NCBI GenBank assembly: GCA_030145015.1 | Contig: JAQYWI010000109.1 | Location: forward strand, 1-18,142 | Reading direction: 5' to 3' | Source of the DNA: Desulfobacterales bacterium | GTDB lineage: Bacteria > Desulfobacterota > Desulfobacteria > Desulfobacterales > JAHEIW01 | DNA length: 18,142 nucleotides | Shown here: piece after piece, positions 1-8,094 of the stretch | How the letters are laid out: every line of letters starts with the position of its first letter | How positions within the stretch are numbered: position 1 is the first letter of the stretch | Notes under the pieces: model-generated | What the model was told of the DNA's origin: nothing | What the model saw: only the letters and a program-made list of their open reading frames with translations | Databases searched by the model: none | Translations under genes and position numbers: made by a program

Positions 1-1727
1 TGGCCTGCCAGGCGGTCGTAAAAAACGATCTGGTCGTGCGCATCCCGGTCGAATCTGCCCTGGATGCCAGCGCCCTTCGAAGGCATATGACGCCGCGCAA
101 AACCGCCCACATCCGCGAAATGAACTTTGATGAGTTAAAAGAAAAGGGGTTGTTTGTCCCGCCGGTGGAAAAAATATTCGTACAACTCGCTGAACCGACT
201 GCCCGGGACAACCTGCCGGACATCACCCGTCTGATCAGTTATTTAAAAGCCAAACATAATGAACACCGTCTGGATGTCGCCCTTTCGGTTATCCGCAAAA
301 TTCCGGATGTCATCCGGGAAAAGGATTTCGAAGTGACCGCCACGCTGGTGCGTCCGGTTCGCGATGTCGGTAAAACCCGCCTGATCAACGTTCAGCCGGG
401 TGATACCACCAGCCGCAGTTATGCGATTGCCATGGATATCGGGACCACGACTATTTATGGTCAGGTCATCGATTTGATCAGCGGCGATGTTTTGGCCGAA
501 TACGGCGATTTTAACGGCCAGATCAGCTATGGCGAAGATGTCATTTCCCGGATCGTCTATGCCGAAAAACCCGGAGGCCTGGACCGCCTGCATGAAGTTG
601 TTATCGGTACAATCAATAATGTGCTGGATAAGATTATCAAACAATCCGGTATTGATCATGAGGACTTGTCCACCATCACGCTGGCCGGAAATACCACCAT
701 GACCCAGTTGATGCTCAAGATCAACCCGCGGTCCATCCGACGCTCACCCTATGTGCCGGCGGCGACCCTCTACCCTCCCACCCGGGCCAAGGATCTGGGT
801 ATGGCTGTAGGCGACCATGTGTCCGCTCTGGTTTATCCGGCGGTTTCCAGCTACGTCGGCGGCGATATCGTGGCCGGCGTGATGGGATCCGGTATTTACC
901 GAACTGAGAAGTTGACTTTATATCTGGATGTCGGGACCAATGCTGAGATTGTAATCGGCAATAAGGATTGGCTCGCCTGTGCGGCCTGTTCAGCCGGACC
1001 GGCCTTTGAAGGCGGCGGTCTCAAATACGGAATGCGTGCGGAGAAAGGTGCTATCGAAGATTTTTCAATCGACCCTGCTACCTATGAGCCCATGCTCATC
1101 ACCGTCGGTAACGTGCGGCCCAAAGGCATTTGCGGTTCAGGCCTGATCACCATGGTCGCTACCATGTTCGAGATGGGTATCATCAATAATCTGGGCAAAT
1201 TTAACCGTGATTTAGAAACGGAACGCATCCGCAAAGGAGACGGCGCCTATGAATACGTTCTGGCGTGGAAGGAAGAAACTCAGATTGATCGGGATGTCAC
1301 CTTGACCGAAATCGATATTGAAAACCTCATCCGGGCCAAGGGTGCCATTTACAGCGGCTGCATGACGCTGTTGACCGAAGTCGGGATGAACCTTAAAGAC
1401 ATTGAACACATTATTCTGGCAGGCGGGTTCGGCAGTTACGTGGATCTGCAAAAAGCCATGGTTATCGGACTGCTTCCCGAAATGGATCCCGCCAAGGTGA
1501 TCTTTATCGGAAACGGATCGCTGATGGGCGCCAGAATGAGCAGCCTAACCAATCGGATTCGTAAAGATGTCGTCGAGGTGACCCATAAGATGACCAATTT
1601 CGAATTATCCGATACCGCCTCCTACATGGATAATTACATCGCCGCCCTCTTTTTGCCCCACACCGACATCGATCAATTCCCCAAATTAAAGGCGCGCCTT
1701 GAAGCGCTTAAGAAAATTCAAAAATGA
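1..1727 (+). CDS. RACo, corrinoid protein reductive activator (5' partial)
   Basis: ATP-dependent activator that reduces the inactive Co(II) corrinoid iron-sulfur protein back to Co(I), in the cytoplasm. The frame is open from the first bases of the window. The first visible residues, ACQAVVKNDLVVRIPVES, match the end of a 2Fe-2S ferredoxin domain, and the Cys encoded at 6-8 is probably its last ligand, so the true start lies upstream and the GTG at 36 is internal. After a linker and middle domain comes the ASKHA ATPase-like (DUF4445) domain: AIAMDIGTTTIYGQ (phosphate loop, nt 423-464), GNTTMTQLM, LYLDVGTNAEIVIG (about nt 918-959), CGSGLITMVA and IILAGGFGSYVDL. About 574 residues are visible; family members of roughly 630-650 residues imply that about 60-80 are missing. 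The ferredoxin domain argues for RACo rather than RamA, which carries a C-terminal 4Fe-4S region. It precedes acsD on the same strand with a 263-base spacer. Confidence 0.92.
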   Translation, partial: ACQAVVKNDLVVRIPVESALDASALRRHMTPRKTAHIREMNFDELKEKGLFVPPVEKIFVQLAEPTARDNLPDITRLISYLKAKHNEHRLDVALSVIRKIPDVIREKDFEVTATLVRPVRDVGKTRLINVQPGDTTSRSYAIAMDIGTTTIYGQVIDLISGDVLAEYGDFNGQISYGEDVISRIVYAEKPGGLDRLHEVVIGTINNVLDKIIKQSGIDHEDLSTITLAGNTTMTQLMLKINPRSIRRSPYVPAATLYPPTRAKDLGMAVGDHVSALVYPAVSSYVGGDIVAGVMGSGIYRTEKLTLYLDVGTNAEIVIGNKDWLACAACSAGPAFEGGGLKYGMRAEKGAIEDFSIDPATYEPMLITVGNVRPKGICGSGLITMVATMFEMGIINNLGKFNRDLETERIRKGDGAYEYVLAWKEETQIDRDVTLTEIDIENLIRAKGAIYSGCMTLLTEVGMNLKDIEHIILAGGFGSYVDLQKAMVIGLLPEMDPAKVIFIGNGSLMGARMSSLTNRIRKDVVEVTHKMTNFELSDTASYMDNYIAALFLPHTDIDQFPKLKARLEALKKIQK

Positions 1728-1769
1728 ATCGGATTTAATTAGAAATTTTTATTTAGTTGGGCTCGCCTC

Positions 1770-1798
1770 TTGACAAAGCTATCCACTCCATATAGATG
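1770..1798 (+). promoter_or_regulatory. Candidate sigma-70-type promoter for acsD
   Basis: A perfect TTGACA sits at 1770-1775. The best -10 matches are TATAGA (1791-1796, 15-base spacer) or TAGATG (1793-1798, 17-base spacer), neither of them strong. It lies 43 bases after the RACo stop and about 190 bases before the acsD start, so the downstream Wood-Ljungdahl genes may have their own promoter. Only the -35 hexamer is convincing. Confidence 0.35.
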
Positions 1799-1952
1799 AC
1801 AATATTCTGCTTTTTTTAAGAAAACCGGTCCCTTTCATTGTGGGGCGGGAACCCTAAAATTCTGGTCCAAAAGATAGAATTTCCTGTTAGGTTTACGCTG
1901 GACCCTACTCAAAATAGCCATTTAATCTAGCGTTTGTAGATTCTATCTCAAA

Positions 1953-1973
1953 TGTTGACGGATAAGGTCAACA
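1953..1973 (+). promoter_or_regulatory. Perfect 7-bp inverted repeat before the acsD RBS
   Basis: TGTTGAC (1953-1959) and GTCAACA (1967-1973) are exact inverse complements separated by 7 bases. The repeat ends 4 bases before the Shine-Dalgarno sequence AAGGAGGT (1978-1985). It could be an operator or an mRNA hairpin affecting translation of acsD. I cannot assign a regulator. Confidence 0.45.
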
Positions 1974-1990
1974 AGATAAGGAGGTAAACA

Positions 1991-3559
1991 TTGGGTTTTG
2001 AATTTTTTAAAGAATCGTATTCCGGCGGAATAAAAGAAATTACACTGGGTAAAGGAGACAAGGCTGTGACGGTCGGCGGCGAGGGCTGCTATCCGTTTTA
2101 CAATTTCGAAGGCGAAATGCCCCATAAACCGAAGATCGCCATGGAAATCTGGGATATGGAACCGGAAGAATGGCCGGCGGCAGCATTAAGCCCATTTAAG
2201 GATGTGATTTCAGATCCGGCGGCGTGGGCCAAAAAATGTGTGGATGAATTCGGCGCGGACATGATTGTGCTGCAGCTAAAAAGCACCGATCCCAACGGCA
2301 ACGACGCCGGTGCGGATGAGGCCGTCGCCACCGTAAAAAAGGTCCTGGGGGCCATTGATGTTCCGCTGATTATATGGGGCACAGCCAATGTGGAAAAAGA
2401 TGAAGACGTGCTCAAGAAAATTGCCGAGGAATGCCAGGGAGAGAATCTCGTCCTGGGTCCGGTTGAAGACAAAAATCACAAGGGTATCGGCGCGGCTGCC
2501 ATGGGTTTCGGGCATACGGTTATTTCTTCATCTCCCATCGACGTCAATCTGGCCAAGCAGTGCAACATCTTACTCGAAAATCTGGGGGTGTCGATGGATA
2601 AAATGATCATCGATCCCACCACCGGTGGTTTGGGATACGGTTTGGAATATTCCTACTCGGTGATGGAACGTATCCGCATGGCAGCCCTGGCCCAGGGGGA
2701 CGATAAGCTGCAACTGCCCCTGATCAACAATCTCGGGAATGAAGTCTGGAAGTGCAAAGAGGCCAAGCAGGGCGTCGATGAAGCACCCACCCTCGGCGAT
2801 CCGGAAAAACGCGGTATTTTAATGGAAGCGGTCGGCGCCGTTGCTTATTTGATGTCGGGCTCCGATGTGCTGATTATGCGCCATCCCGAATCCATTCGAA
2901 TGGTCAAATCCTATATCGATCTGATTTTTGACGGTGGTAAGGCCGATGATGTCGCCGCGATCCAAAAGCAATTGGATGCGGCCGATGTTGATTTGCTGGC
3001 GCTGTCGCCTGAGCCGGATTTGACCATCCCAGAAGAAAAGAAAGCGGCACCGGCCAAAAAAGCGGCGGCACCCAAACCGGAAAAGAAAGCGGCGCCGGTT
3101 GCCAAAAAAGAGGTGGCTCCCGAGCCGGAGAAGAAGGCCGCGGCGGCGGCTGAACCCGCACCGGCTGAAGCGCCTGAAGCTGAAGCCGCGCCTGTAGCGG
3201 ACGCAGCTGCCAAAGCCGAGGCTGAAGCCAAAGCCGAGGCGCAAGCCAAAGCGGACGCCGAAGTGCAAGCCAAAGCGGCCGAAGAAGCCAAAGTCAAGGC
3301 TGAAGCCGATGCTGCAGCGAAAGCCGAGGCAGAAGCCAGGGCCAAAGCCGAAACCGATGCTCAAAAGGCCGCTGATGAAAAAGCCAAAATCGAAGCCGAA
3401 CTCGATGGAATCAGACAGAAACGGGCTAAAGAACGTGCCGATCTTGTCGCCAAACGCGCGGCTGCTGAAAAGAATGCGGCTAAAAAGACGCCGGCAGCCG
3501 TCCAAAAATCAATGGTGGATAAGATGATCGATAATCTGGACTGGATCCACAAACGCTAA
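1991..3559 (+). CDS. acsD: Corrinoid iron-sulfur protein small (delta) subunit with long C-terminal extension
   Basis: Small subunit of the CoFeSP heterodimer that carries the methyl group from AcsE to AcsB. The start is TTG at 1991, fixed by AAGGAGGT at 1978-1985 with a 5-base spacer. Residues 1-330 are the TIM-barrel core, with family motifs YPFYNFEGEMPHKPKIAMEI (34-53), DPTTGGLGYGLEYSYS (208-223) and LMSGSDVLIMRHPES (287-301). The known AcsD/CdhD core is about 310-320 residues; this protein has 522. The extra part is a Lys-Ala-Pro linker (349-400), an alternating Ala/Glu/Lys stretch predicted to be a long charged helix (402-490), and a short amphipathic end, SMVDKMIDNLDWIHKR (507-522). The extension is in frame, has no stop, and is followed 79 bases later by cooS. 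The core assignment is firm; the role of the tail is unknown. Confidence 0.93.
   Translation: MGFEFFKESYSGGIKEITLGKGDKAVTVGGEGCYPFYNFEGEMPHKPKIAMEIWDMEPEEWPAAALSPFKDVISDPAAWAKKCVDEFGADMIVLQLKSTDPNGNDAGADEAVATVKKVLGAIDVPLIIWGTANVEKDEDVLKKIAEECQGENLVLGPVEDKNHKGIGAAAMGFGHTVISSSPIDVNLAKQCNILLENLGVSMDKMIIDPTTGGLGYGLEYSYSVMERIRMAALAQGDDKLQLPLINNLGNEVWKCKEAKQGVDEAPTLGDPEKRGILMEAVGAVAYLMSGSDVLIMRHPESIRMVKSYIDLIFDGGKADDVAAIQKQLDAADVDLLALSPEPDLTIPEEKKAAPAKKAAAPKPEKKAAPVAKKEVAPEPEKKAAAAAEPAPAEAPEAEAAPVADAAAKAEAEAKAEAQAKADAEVQAKAAEEAKVKAEADAAAKAEAEARAKAETDAQKAADEKAKIEAELDGIRQKRAKERADLVAKRAAAEKNAAKKTPAAVQKSMVDKMIDNLDWIHKR
3034..3480 (+). repeat. Low-complexity Ala/Lys/Glu-coding repeat inside acsD
   Basis: Degenerate tandem repeats of GCC-AAA-GCC-GAG-type codons encode KAEAEAKAEAQAKA-like sequence, preceded by AAPAKKAAAPKPEKKAAP-like blocks. 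The pattern resembles the helical stalk of TolA or the tails of histone H1-like proteins in composition only. Such tracts often vary in length between strains through slippage, but that is not shown here. The region also produces a spurious Phe/Gly/Arg-rich minus-strand frame. Confidence 0.8.
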
Positions 3560-3638
3560 CGCTAACTGATCGTCGGCGGCATTTGCTTGCATAAGCCATT
3601 GACGGTCAAATTTAAAAATGGTGGGGGAGGAACCACAT

Positions 3639-5675
3639 ATGCCAGAATCAACGAATACAACCCAAATCAAACCCGAAAAAGCAAAAAAGGTTGCCGATCC
3701 CGTGGCGGCTTCGGTTGATCAGGCCAGTCAGCAGATGATCAAGCGCGCCCAGGACCTGGGGATTGAGACCGTTTTTGATCGCGCTGTCACCATGAAGCCT
3801 TGCAACATCGGCATCCAGGGCACCTGCTGTAAAAACTGTGCCATGGGCCCCTGTCGCCTGCCGCTTCCCAAAGCCGGCATCGAAGGTGAAGATGAACGCA
3901 AGGGCTTATGCGGCGCCACCGCCAACACCATCGCGGCCCGCAATTTTGCGCGCATGGTGGCTGCCGGTTGTGCGGCGCACTCGGATCACGGGCGCAACGT
4001 TGCAGAAGTATTTTTGTCGGTCGCCAGCAAAGAAACCGGCGATTACAAAATTAAAGATCCCAACAAACTGCTGGCGATTGCACCTCATTTCGGGGTGGAC
4101 ATCAAAGTCGAGGTCGAGGGTGAGCAAGTCGACCGCAATATCGATGAAATTGCACTCGAGGTGGCTCAGAAGGCCGTGGCAGAATGGGGCAAACCCGAGG
4201 GCGAACTGGATTATCTCAAACGCGCCCCCCAGCCCCTTTACGAAAGATGGCAGAAGCTGGGCGTGCTGCCGCGCAATATCGACCGGGAGGTCGTAGAAAT
4301 CATGCATCGCACCCATATGGGCGTGGACCAGGACTACAAAAACATCGTCAAACAATGCACCCGGGCCGCACTGGCCGACGGCTGGGGCGGTTCCATGATG
4401 GCCACCGACTTGCAGGATGTCATGTTCGGCACACCCTTTCCGCTGCAGACCGAAGCCAATCTCGGCATCATGAAAGTCGATCAGGTCAACATCATTATCC
4501 ACGGGCATGAACCGGTTTTATCCGAAATGATTGTAGCTGCGGCCCAGTCTCAGGAAATGATAGACTATGCCAAAACCAAAGGGGCCAAGGGCATTCAACT
4601 GGGCGGTATTTGCTGTACCGGCAACGAGATCCTGCAGCGTCACGGTGTGCCGCCGGCCGGTACCTTCCTGCAGCAGGAGCTGGCCATTGTCACCGGCGCC
4701 TGCGATGCCATGGTCGTTGATGTTCAGTGTGTGTTTCAGAACCTGGCCAACGTGGCCAAATGTTTCCATACCAAATTGATCACCACCCACCCGATTGCCC
4801 GTATGGAACAGGACAATGTGCTGCACATCGAATTCGACGAGCACCATGCCATGGACGATGCCAAAAAAATCGTCAAAATGGCGATCGACAATTTCGAAAA
4901 CCGCGGCGCCGATGTGATGATTCCCGCCCAGAAGGCCGCGCAGATCGCGGGTTTCGGTGTTGAATCGATAAAATATCATCTGGGCGGCACCTTCCGCGGT
5001 TCCTACTACACCCTGAATGACAACATCATCAACGGTCGTATCCGGGGGGTTGCCGGTGTGGTAGGCTGCAACAACGCCCGCAGCCGGCACAACGAAGCCC
5101 ACCTGACGCTGGTCAAAGAATTGATCAAAAATGACGTGATCGTTCTGACCACCGGCTGTAACGGAATCGCCTGTGCCATGGAAGGCCTGCTGACACCGGG
5201 AGCCGCGCATGTGTACTGCGGACCGGGTCTGGCCGAAGTGTGTGAGACCGTGGGTATCCCGCCGGTGCTGCATCTGGGCTCCTGTGTGGATAACAGCCGG
5301 ATTCTGCTGGCGGCCACCGAGGTGGTCAAAGCCGGTGGACTGGGCAATGACATCCAGGATCTGCCGGCCGCCGGCGCCGCTCCGGAGTGGATGAGCGAAA
5401 AGGCCATCAGCATCGGCCAGTATTTTGTGGCTTCCGGTGTGTATACCCTGTTTGGTGTGAATCTGCCGACCGCGGGTGCGCCGGTTTTTCAAAAGTATCT
5501 GTTTGAAGAGCTGGAAAAAATTTACGGCGGCAAGTGGGATCTGGCGGTCGATCCACTCGAAATGGCGCGTAAAATGATTGCCCATATCGATAAAAAGCGC
5601 AAAGCGCTGGGCATCGACAAAGCGCGCGAGCGGGTCCTGATGGATATGGCGGATCGCCAGCGACTCGAAGCATAA
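3639..5675 (+). CDS. cooS: Carbon monoxide dehydrogenase catalytic subunit (Ni-Fe-S)
   Basis: Interconverts CO2 and CO; in the CODH/ACS complex it feeds CO to AcsB (acsA in acetogen naming). I chose ATG 3639 because GGGGGAGG (3623-3630) lies 8 bases upstream; the earlier ATG at 3618 lies upstream of this site and has none. The product is 678 residues. Metal ligands are all recognisable: C55 and C63 (cluster D), C64, C67, C72 and C91 (cluster B), and for cluster C a His in HGHEP (288/290), C326 in GGICCTGNE, C364 in DVQC, C477 in GCNNARS, C507 in TTGCNG and C549 in GSCVDNSR. The conserved AHSDHGR (113-119) is present. The C72-C91 spacing is 19 residues, against about 14 recalled for characterised enzymes, a small loop insertion. 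It lies between acsD and acsB, as expected for the ACS-linked form. Confidence 0.96.
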   Translation: MPESTNTTQIKPEKAKKVADPVAASVDQASQQMIKRAQDLGIETVFDRAVTMKPCNIGIQGTCCKNCAMGPCRLPLPKAGIEGEDERKGLCGATANTIAARNFARMVAAGCAAHSDHGRNVAEVFLSVASKETGDYKIKDPNKLLAIAPHFGVDIKVEVEGEQVDRNIDEIALEVAQKAVAEWGKPEGELDYLKRAPQPLYERWQKLGVLPRNIDREVVEIMHRTHMGVDQDYKNIVKQCTRAALADGWGGSMMATDLQDVMFGTPFPLQTEANLGIMKVDQVNIIIHGHEPVLSEMIVAAAQSQEMIDYAKTKGAKGIQLGGICCTGNEILQRHGVPPAGTFLQQELAIVTGACDAMVVDVQCVFQNLANVAKCFHTKLITTHPIARMEQDNVLHIEFDEHHAMDDAKKIVKMAIDNFENRGADVMIPAQKAAQIAGFGVESIKYHLGGTFRGSYYTLNDNIINGRIRGVAGVVGCNNARSRHNEAHLTLVKELIKNDVIVLTTGCNGIACAMEGLLTPGAAHVYCGPGLAEVCETVGIPPVLHLGSCVDNSRILLAATEVVKAGGLGNDIQDLPAAGAAPEWMSEKAISIGQYFVASGVYTLFGVNLPTAGAPVFQKYLFEELEKIYGGKWDLAVDPLEMARKMIAHIDKKRKALGIDKARERVLMDMADRQRLEA

Positions 5676-5739
5676 TAACAATTCAGGGATTTAATCCCTC
5701 AATTAACAATTCAAAATCCTCAAAAAAGGAGGCAACTGT
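5676..5739 (+). other. cooS-acsB spacer with short hairpin and direct repeat
   Basis: AGGGAT (5685-5690) and ATCCCT (5694-5699) form a 6-bp stem with a TTA loop. It has no T-tract, so it does not look like a terminator. The 10-mer TAACAATTCA occurs twice (5676-5685, 5704-5713). The acsB ribosome binding site AAAGGAGG follows, 7 bases before its ATG. Confidence 0.5.
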
Positions 5740-7956
5740 ATGTCTAAGTTAGTTGCATTTGCCGCGATTCAAGGTGGCTACAACGTTGTATCGCAGGTTG
5801 AAGGTGAATATCAAAAAGCGCTGGATACCTTCAACGCAGATACCAAGGTGGGATTTCCCAACACCGCCTACTATCTGCCGGTCATTTATTCGCTGTTGGG
5901 AATTAAAGTTGAAACCCTGGAAGACATTCAAAAAGCGCTGGATGTGACGCGCAAACTTTTGCCGCCGCACATCAAAGGCATGAACCATTTGCCTTACCTG
6001 GGGCCGCTGCTGGATGCCGGTATGGCCACCCTGTTTGCCTTTGAGATCAGGGAGGCTTTACGCTACTTGAACGAACCGGATTTTTACCTGCATTCCGAAG
6101 ATATCGATGAGGAAGCCGGGAAAATCTGGCTGGGGGCAGCCGATGATACCGTCTTTCGCAAACGCGGGGTCGAGTTTGTGGACGGTTCCGCACCGGGCTT
6201 TGCCGCCATTGTAGGGGCTGCGCCGGATCCCGAAATCGCCAAAATGATTGTCGAGGAATACCAGAGACGCAGTCTTTACATTTTTCTGGCCGCCGGTCAC
6301 AATAACACTTCGGTGGCCCAGCAGTTGCTTGAAGCCGATGTTCAGATCGGCTGGAACACGCGAATTGTGCCATTCGGTCCCTATATTTCGTCGGCCATTT
6401 TTGCCCTGGGGTTTGCCAACCGGGCGGCCATGGCCTTCGGCAACGTTCAACCGGGGGATTATAAAACGATGCTGATGTACAATAAGAACCGCATCTTTGC
6501 CTTCGTGAATGCCTTAGGTGAAGTCGGAACCGATTGGGCCGGTGCGGCCGCAGGATGCGTCAACTGGGGTTTTCCGACCCTGGCCGACACCGACATCCCA
6601 GAGGTCCTGCCGACCGGTATCTGTACCTATGAGCACGTAGTGGCCAATGTTTCCCATGAGGAAATGGTACAAAAATCCGTTGAAGTGCGGGGCTTGAAGG
6701 TGTCGGTCTCCGCGATCGAGATCCCCTGTTCCTTCGGGCCGGCCTATGAAGGTGAGCGCGTGCGCGGTGCCGATCTGTATGCCCAGATGGGCGGCGGTAA
6801 AACCCAGTGTACCGAGCTGGTCAAGATGGCTGAAATGAATGAAATCGACGACGGCAAAGTCGAGGTTATCGGTCCGGACATCACCGAAGTTAAAGAGGGC
6901 GAGACCATGCCGCTGGGCATTTATGTTCAGATCGCCGGGCGTGAATTTCAGACGGATTTCGAGCCGATCATCGAGCGTCAGATCCATCATCTGATTAATT
7001 ACATTCAGGGAATCATGCATATCGGCCAACGCGATATTTCCTGGATCCGGGTCAGCAAAGCGGCCATTGAAAAAGGTTTTACCATGAAGGACATCGGCAC
7101 GGTGCTGCACGCCAAGTTCCACCAGGATTTTCAGAAGATCGTCGACAAAGTCCAGGTCACCCTTTATACCCAGAAAAAGGATGTGGATGAACTGACCAAG
7201 CGCGCCAGGGGCGAATACAAGACCCGTGACGAGCGTGTCGAGAAGATGACCGATGAGGACGTGGAAACCTATTACTCCTGCACCCTGTGCCAGTCCTTTG
7301 CACCCAACCACGTGTGCACCGTCAGCCCCGAGCGTACCGGACTGTGCGGGGCCTATAACTGGATGGACTGCAAGGCATCCTTTGAAATCAATCCCACCGG
7401 TCCGAACCAGCCGATCGAAAAGGGCGAATGCCTGGATGCGGTTCTGGGCCAGTGGCAGGGGGTCAATGAGTTTGTGCGAAAGGCCTCCCGCGGTGCCGTG
7501 GACCACTACAATTTTTATTCCATGGTCTATGATCCCATGACCACCTGCGGTTGCTGTGAATGTATTGCTGCCATGTTGCCGCAATGCAACGGCGTCATGA
7601 CCGTCGGCCGGGATTACAGCGGGGAAACGCCCTGCGGTATGAAGTTTACCACCCTGGCCGGTGTCATGGGCGGCGGGGCGTCCTCTCCGGGTTTTGTGGG
7701 TCATTCCAAATTCAACATCACCCAGGGCAAGTTCATTCTCGGAGATGGGGGTATCAAGCGGATAGTGTGGATGCCCAAAGTGCTGAAGGATGAAATCCGT
7801 GAACGGCTGATTAAACGCGGCGAAGAAGTTGGAATGCCGGATCTGGTTGACCGGATCGCGGATGAGACCGTCGGTGTCACCGAGGAAGAGATTCTGCCCT
7901 TCCTGCAGGAGAAAAAACATCCGGCGCTGGAAATGGATCCGCTGATCGGGGGCTGA
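5740..7956 (+). CDS. acsB: Acetyl-CoA synthase (CODH/ACS A-cluster subunit)
   Basis: Condenses the CoFeSP-bound methyl group, CO and CoA into acetyl-CoA at the Ni-Ni-[4Fe-4S] A-cluster. ATG 5740 follows AAAGGAGG by 7 bases. At 738 residues it is full length (Moorella about 729). The A-cluster ligands are C514, C517, C526 and C536 (within YSCTLCQSFAPNHVCTV and GLCGAY) plus C603 and C605 in the TTCGCCEC motif, each offset by 8 from the Moorella numbering (506, 509, 518, 528, 595, 597). The N-terminal part (about 1-310) corresponds to the domain that contacts CODH and forms the CO tunnel, which is why it is made as the long bacterial form rather than the short archaeal one. It is followed by a 138-base spacer carrying a palindromic repeat before acsC. 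Confidence 0.97.
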   Translation: MSKLVAFAAIQGGYNVVSQVEGEYQKALDTFNADTKVGFPNTAYYLPVIYSLLGIKVETLEDIQKALDVTRKLLPPHIKGMNHLPYLGPLLDAGMATLFAFEIREALRYLNEPDFYLHSEDIDEEAGKIWLGAADDTVFRKRGVEFVDGSAPGFAAIVGAAPDPEIAKMIVEEYQRRSLYIFLAAGHNNTSVAQQLLEADVQIGWNTRIVPFGPYISSAIFALGFANRAAMAFGNVQPGDYKTMLMYNKNRIFAFVNALGEVGTDWAGAAAGCVNWGFPTLADTDIPEVLPTGICTYEHVVANVSHEEMVQKSVEVRGLKVSVSAIEIPCSFGPAYEGERVRGADLYAQMGGGKTQCTELVKMAEMNEIDDGKVEVIGPDITEVKEGETMPLGIYVQIAGREFQTDFEPIIERQIHHLINYIQGIMHIGQRDISWIRVSKAAIEKGFTMKDIGTVLHAKFHQDFQKIVDKVQVTLYTQKKDVDELTKRARGEYKTRDERVEKMTDEDVETYYSCTLCQSFAPNHVCTVSPERTGLCGAYNWMDCKASFEINPTGPNQPIEKGECLDAVLGQWQGVNEFVRKASRGAVDHYNFYSMVYDPMTTCGCCECIAAMLPQCNGVMTVGRDYSGETPCGMKFTTLAGVMGGGASSPGFVGHSKFNITQGKFILGDGGIKRIVWMPKVLKDEIRERLIKRGEEVGMPDLVDRIADETVGVTEEEILPFLQEKKHPALEMDPLIGG

Positions 7957-7965
7957 TCGAAATAC

Positions 7966-8079
7966 GTTGCGTGTTGCGCGTCACGAGTTTGCGGGTTTAT
8001 GGATAATGAATCACGATTACCTTGACGCGTAACTTGCAACCCGCAACTCGCAACCCGAAATACGCAACTCGTAAAACGA
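7966..8079. repeat. Period-7 hyphenated inverted repeat between acsB and acsC
   Basis: The left arm begins with GTTGCGT (7966-7972) and GTTGCGC (7973-7979) and continues to about 8000. The right arm is seven consecutive 7-base units in exact register from 8031 to 8079, all starting with AA, for example AACCCGC (8038-8044) and AACTCGC (8045-8051). The arms are inverse complements: CGAGTTTGCGGGTT (7984-7997) pairs with 8038-8050 apart from one unpaired base. The element fills almost the whole spacer inside a presumed operon. Confidence 0.8.
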
Positions 8080-8094
8080 CACAAGGAGATAAAG

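Larger units (their letters stand above)
1728..1990 (+). other. Leader region between the RACo gene and acsD
   Basis: A 263-base AT-rich spacer with no supportable ORF. It holds a candidate promoter (1770-1798), AGATAGAA (1872-1879) with its exact inverse TTCTATCT (1941-1948), and a perfect 7-bp inverted repeat (1953-1973) just before the acsD ribosome binding site. The acsD mRNA may therefore have a leader of up to about 190 bases. I see no cobalamin riboswitch signature. Confidence 0.5.

Noticed and set aside
1953..1973. HcpR or FNR/CRP-type binding site
   Set aside because: The half-sites resemble TTGAC/GTCAA, but the 7-base centre does not match the spacing I recall for these regulators.
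1728..1990. Cobalamin riboswitch in the acsD leader
   Set aside because: The conserved B12-box type sequence and the expected multi-stem layout are not recognisable; only simple inverted repeats are seen.
2819..3505. 228-residue minus-strand frame rich in Phe, Gly and Arg
   Set aside because: It is the antisense of the Ala/Lys/Glu repeat of acsD; composition follows the repeat and there is no ribosome binding site.
3618..3638. Seven-codon longer start for cooS
   Set aside because: The consensus ribosome binding site at 3623-3630 lies downstream of that ATG and 8 bases before ATG 3639.
6514..7920. 468-residue minus-strand frame opposite acsB (and a 387-residue one opposite cooS, 4518-5681)
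   Set aside because: Both are antisense shadows of strongly conserved genes with every metal ligand in place on the plus strand; their translations resemble no family.
8031..8079. CRISPR-like array
   Set aside because: Units are 7 bases with no spacers and are mirrored by an inverse arm; no cas genes are present.
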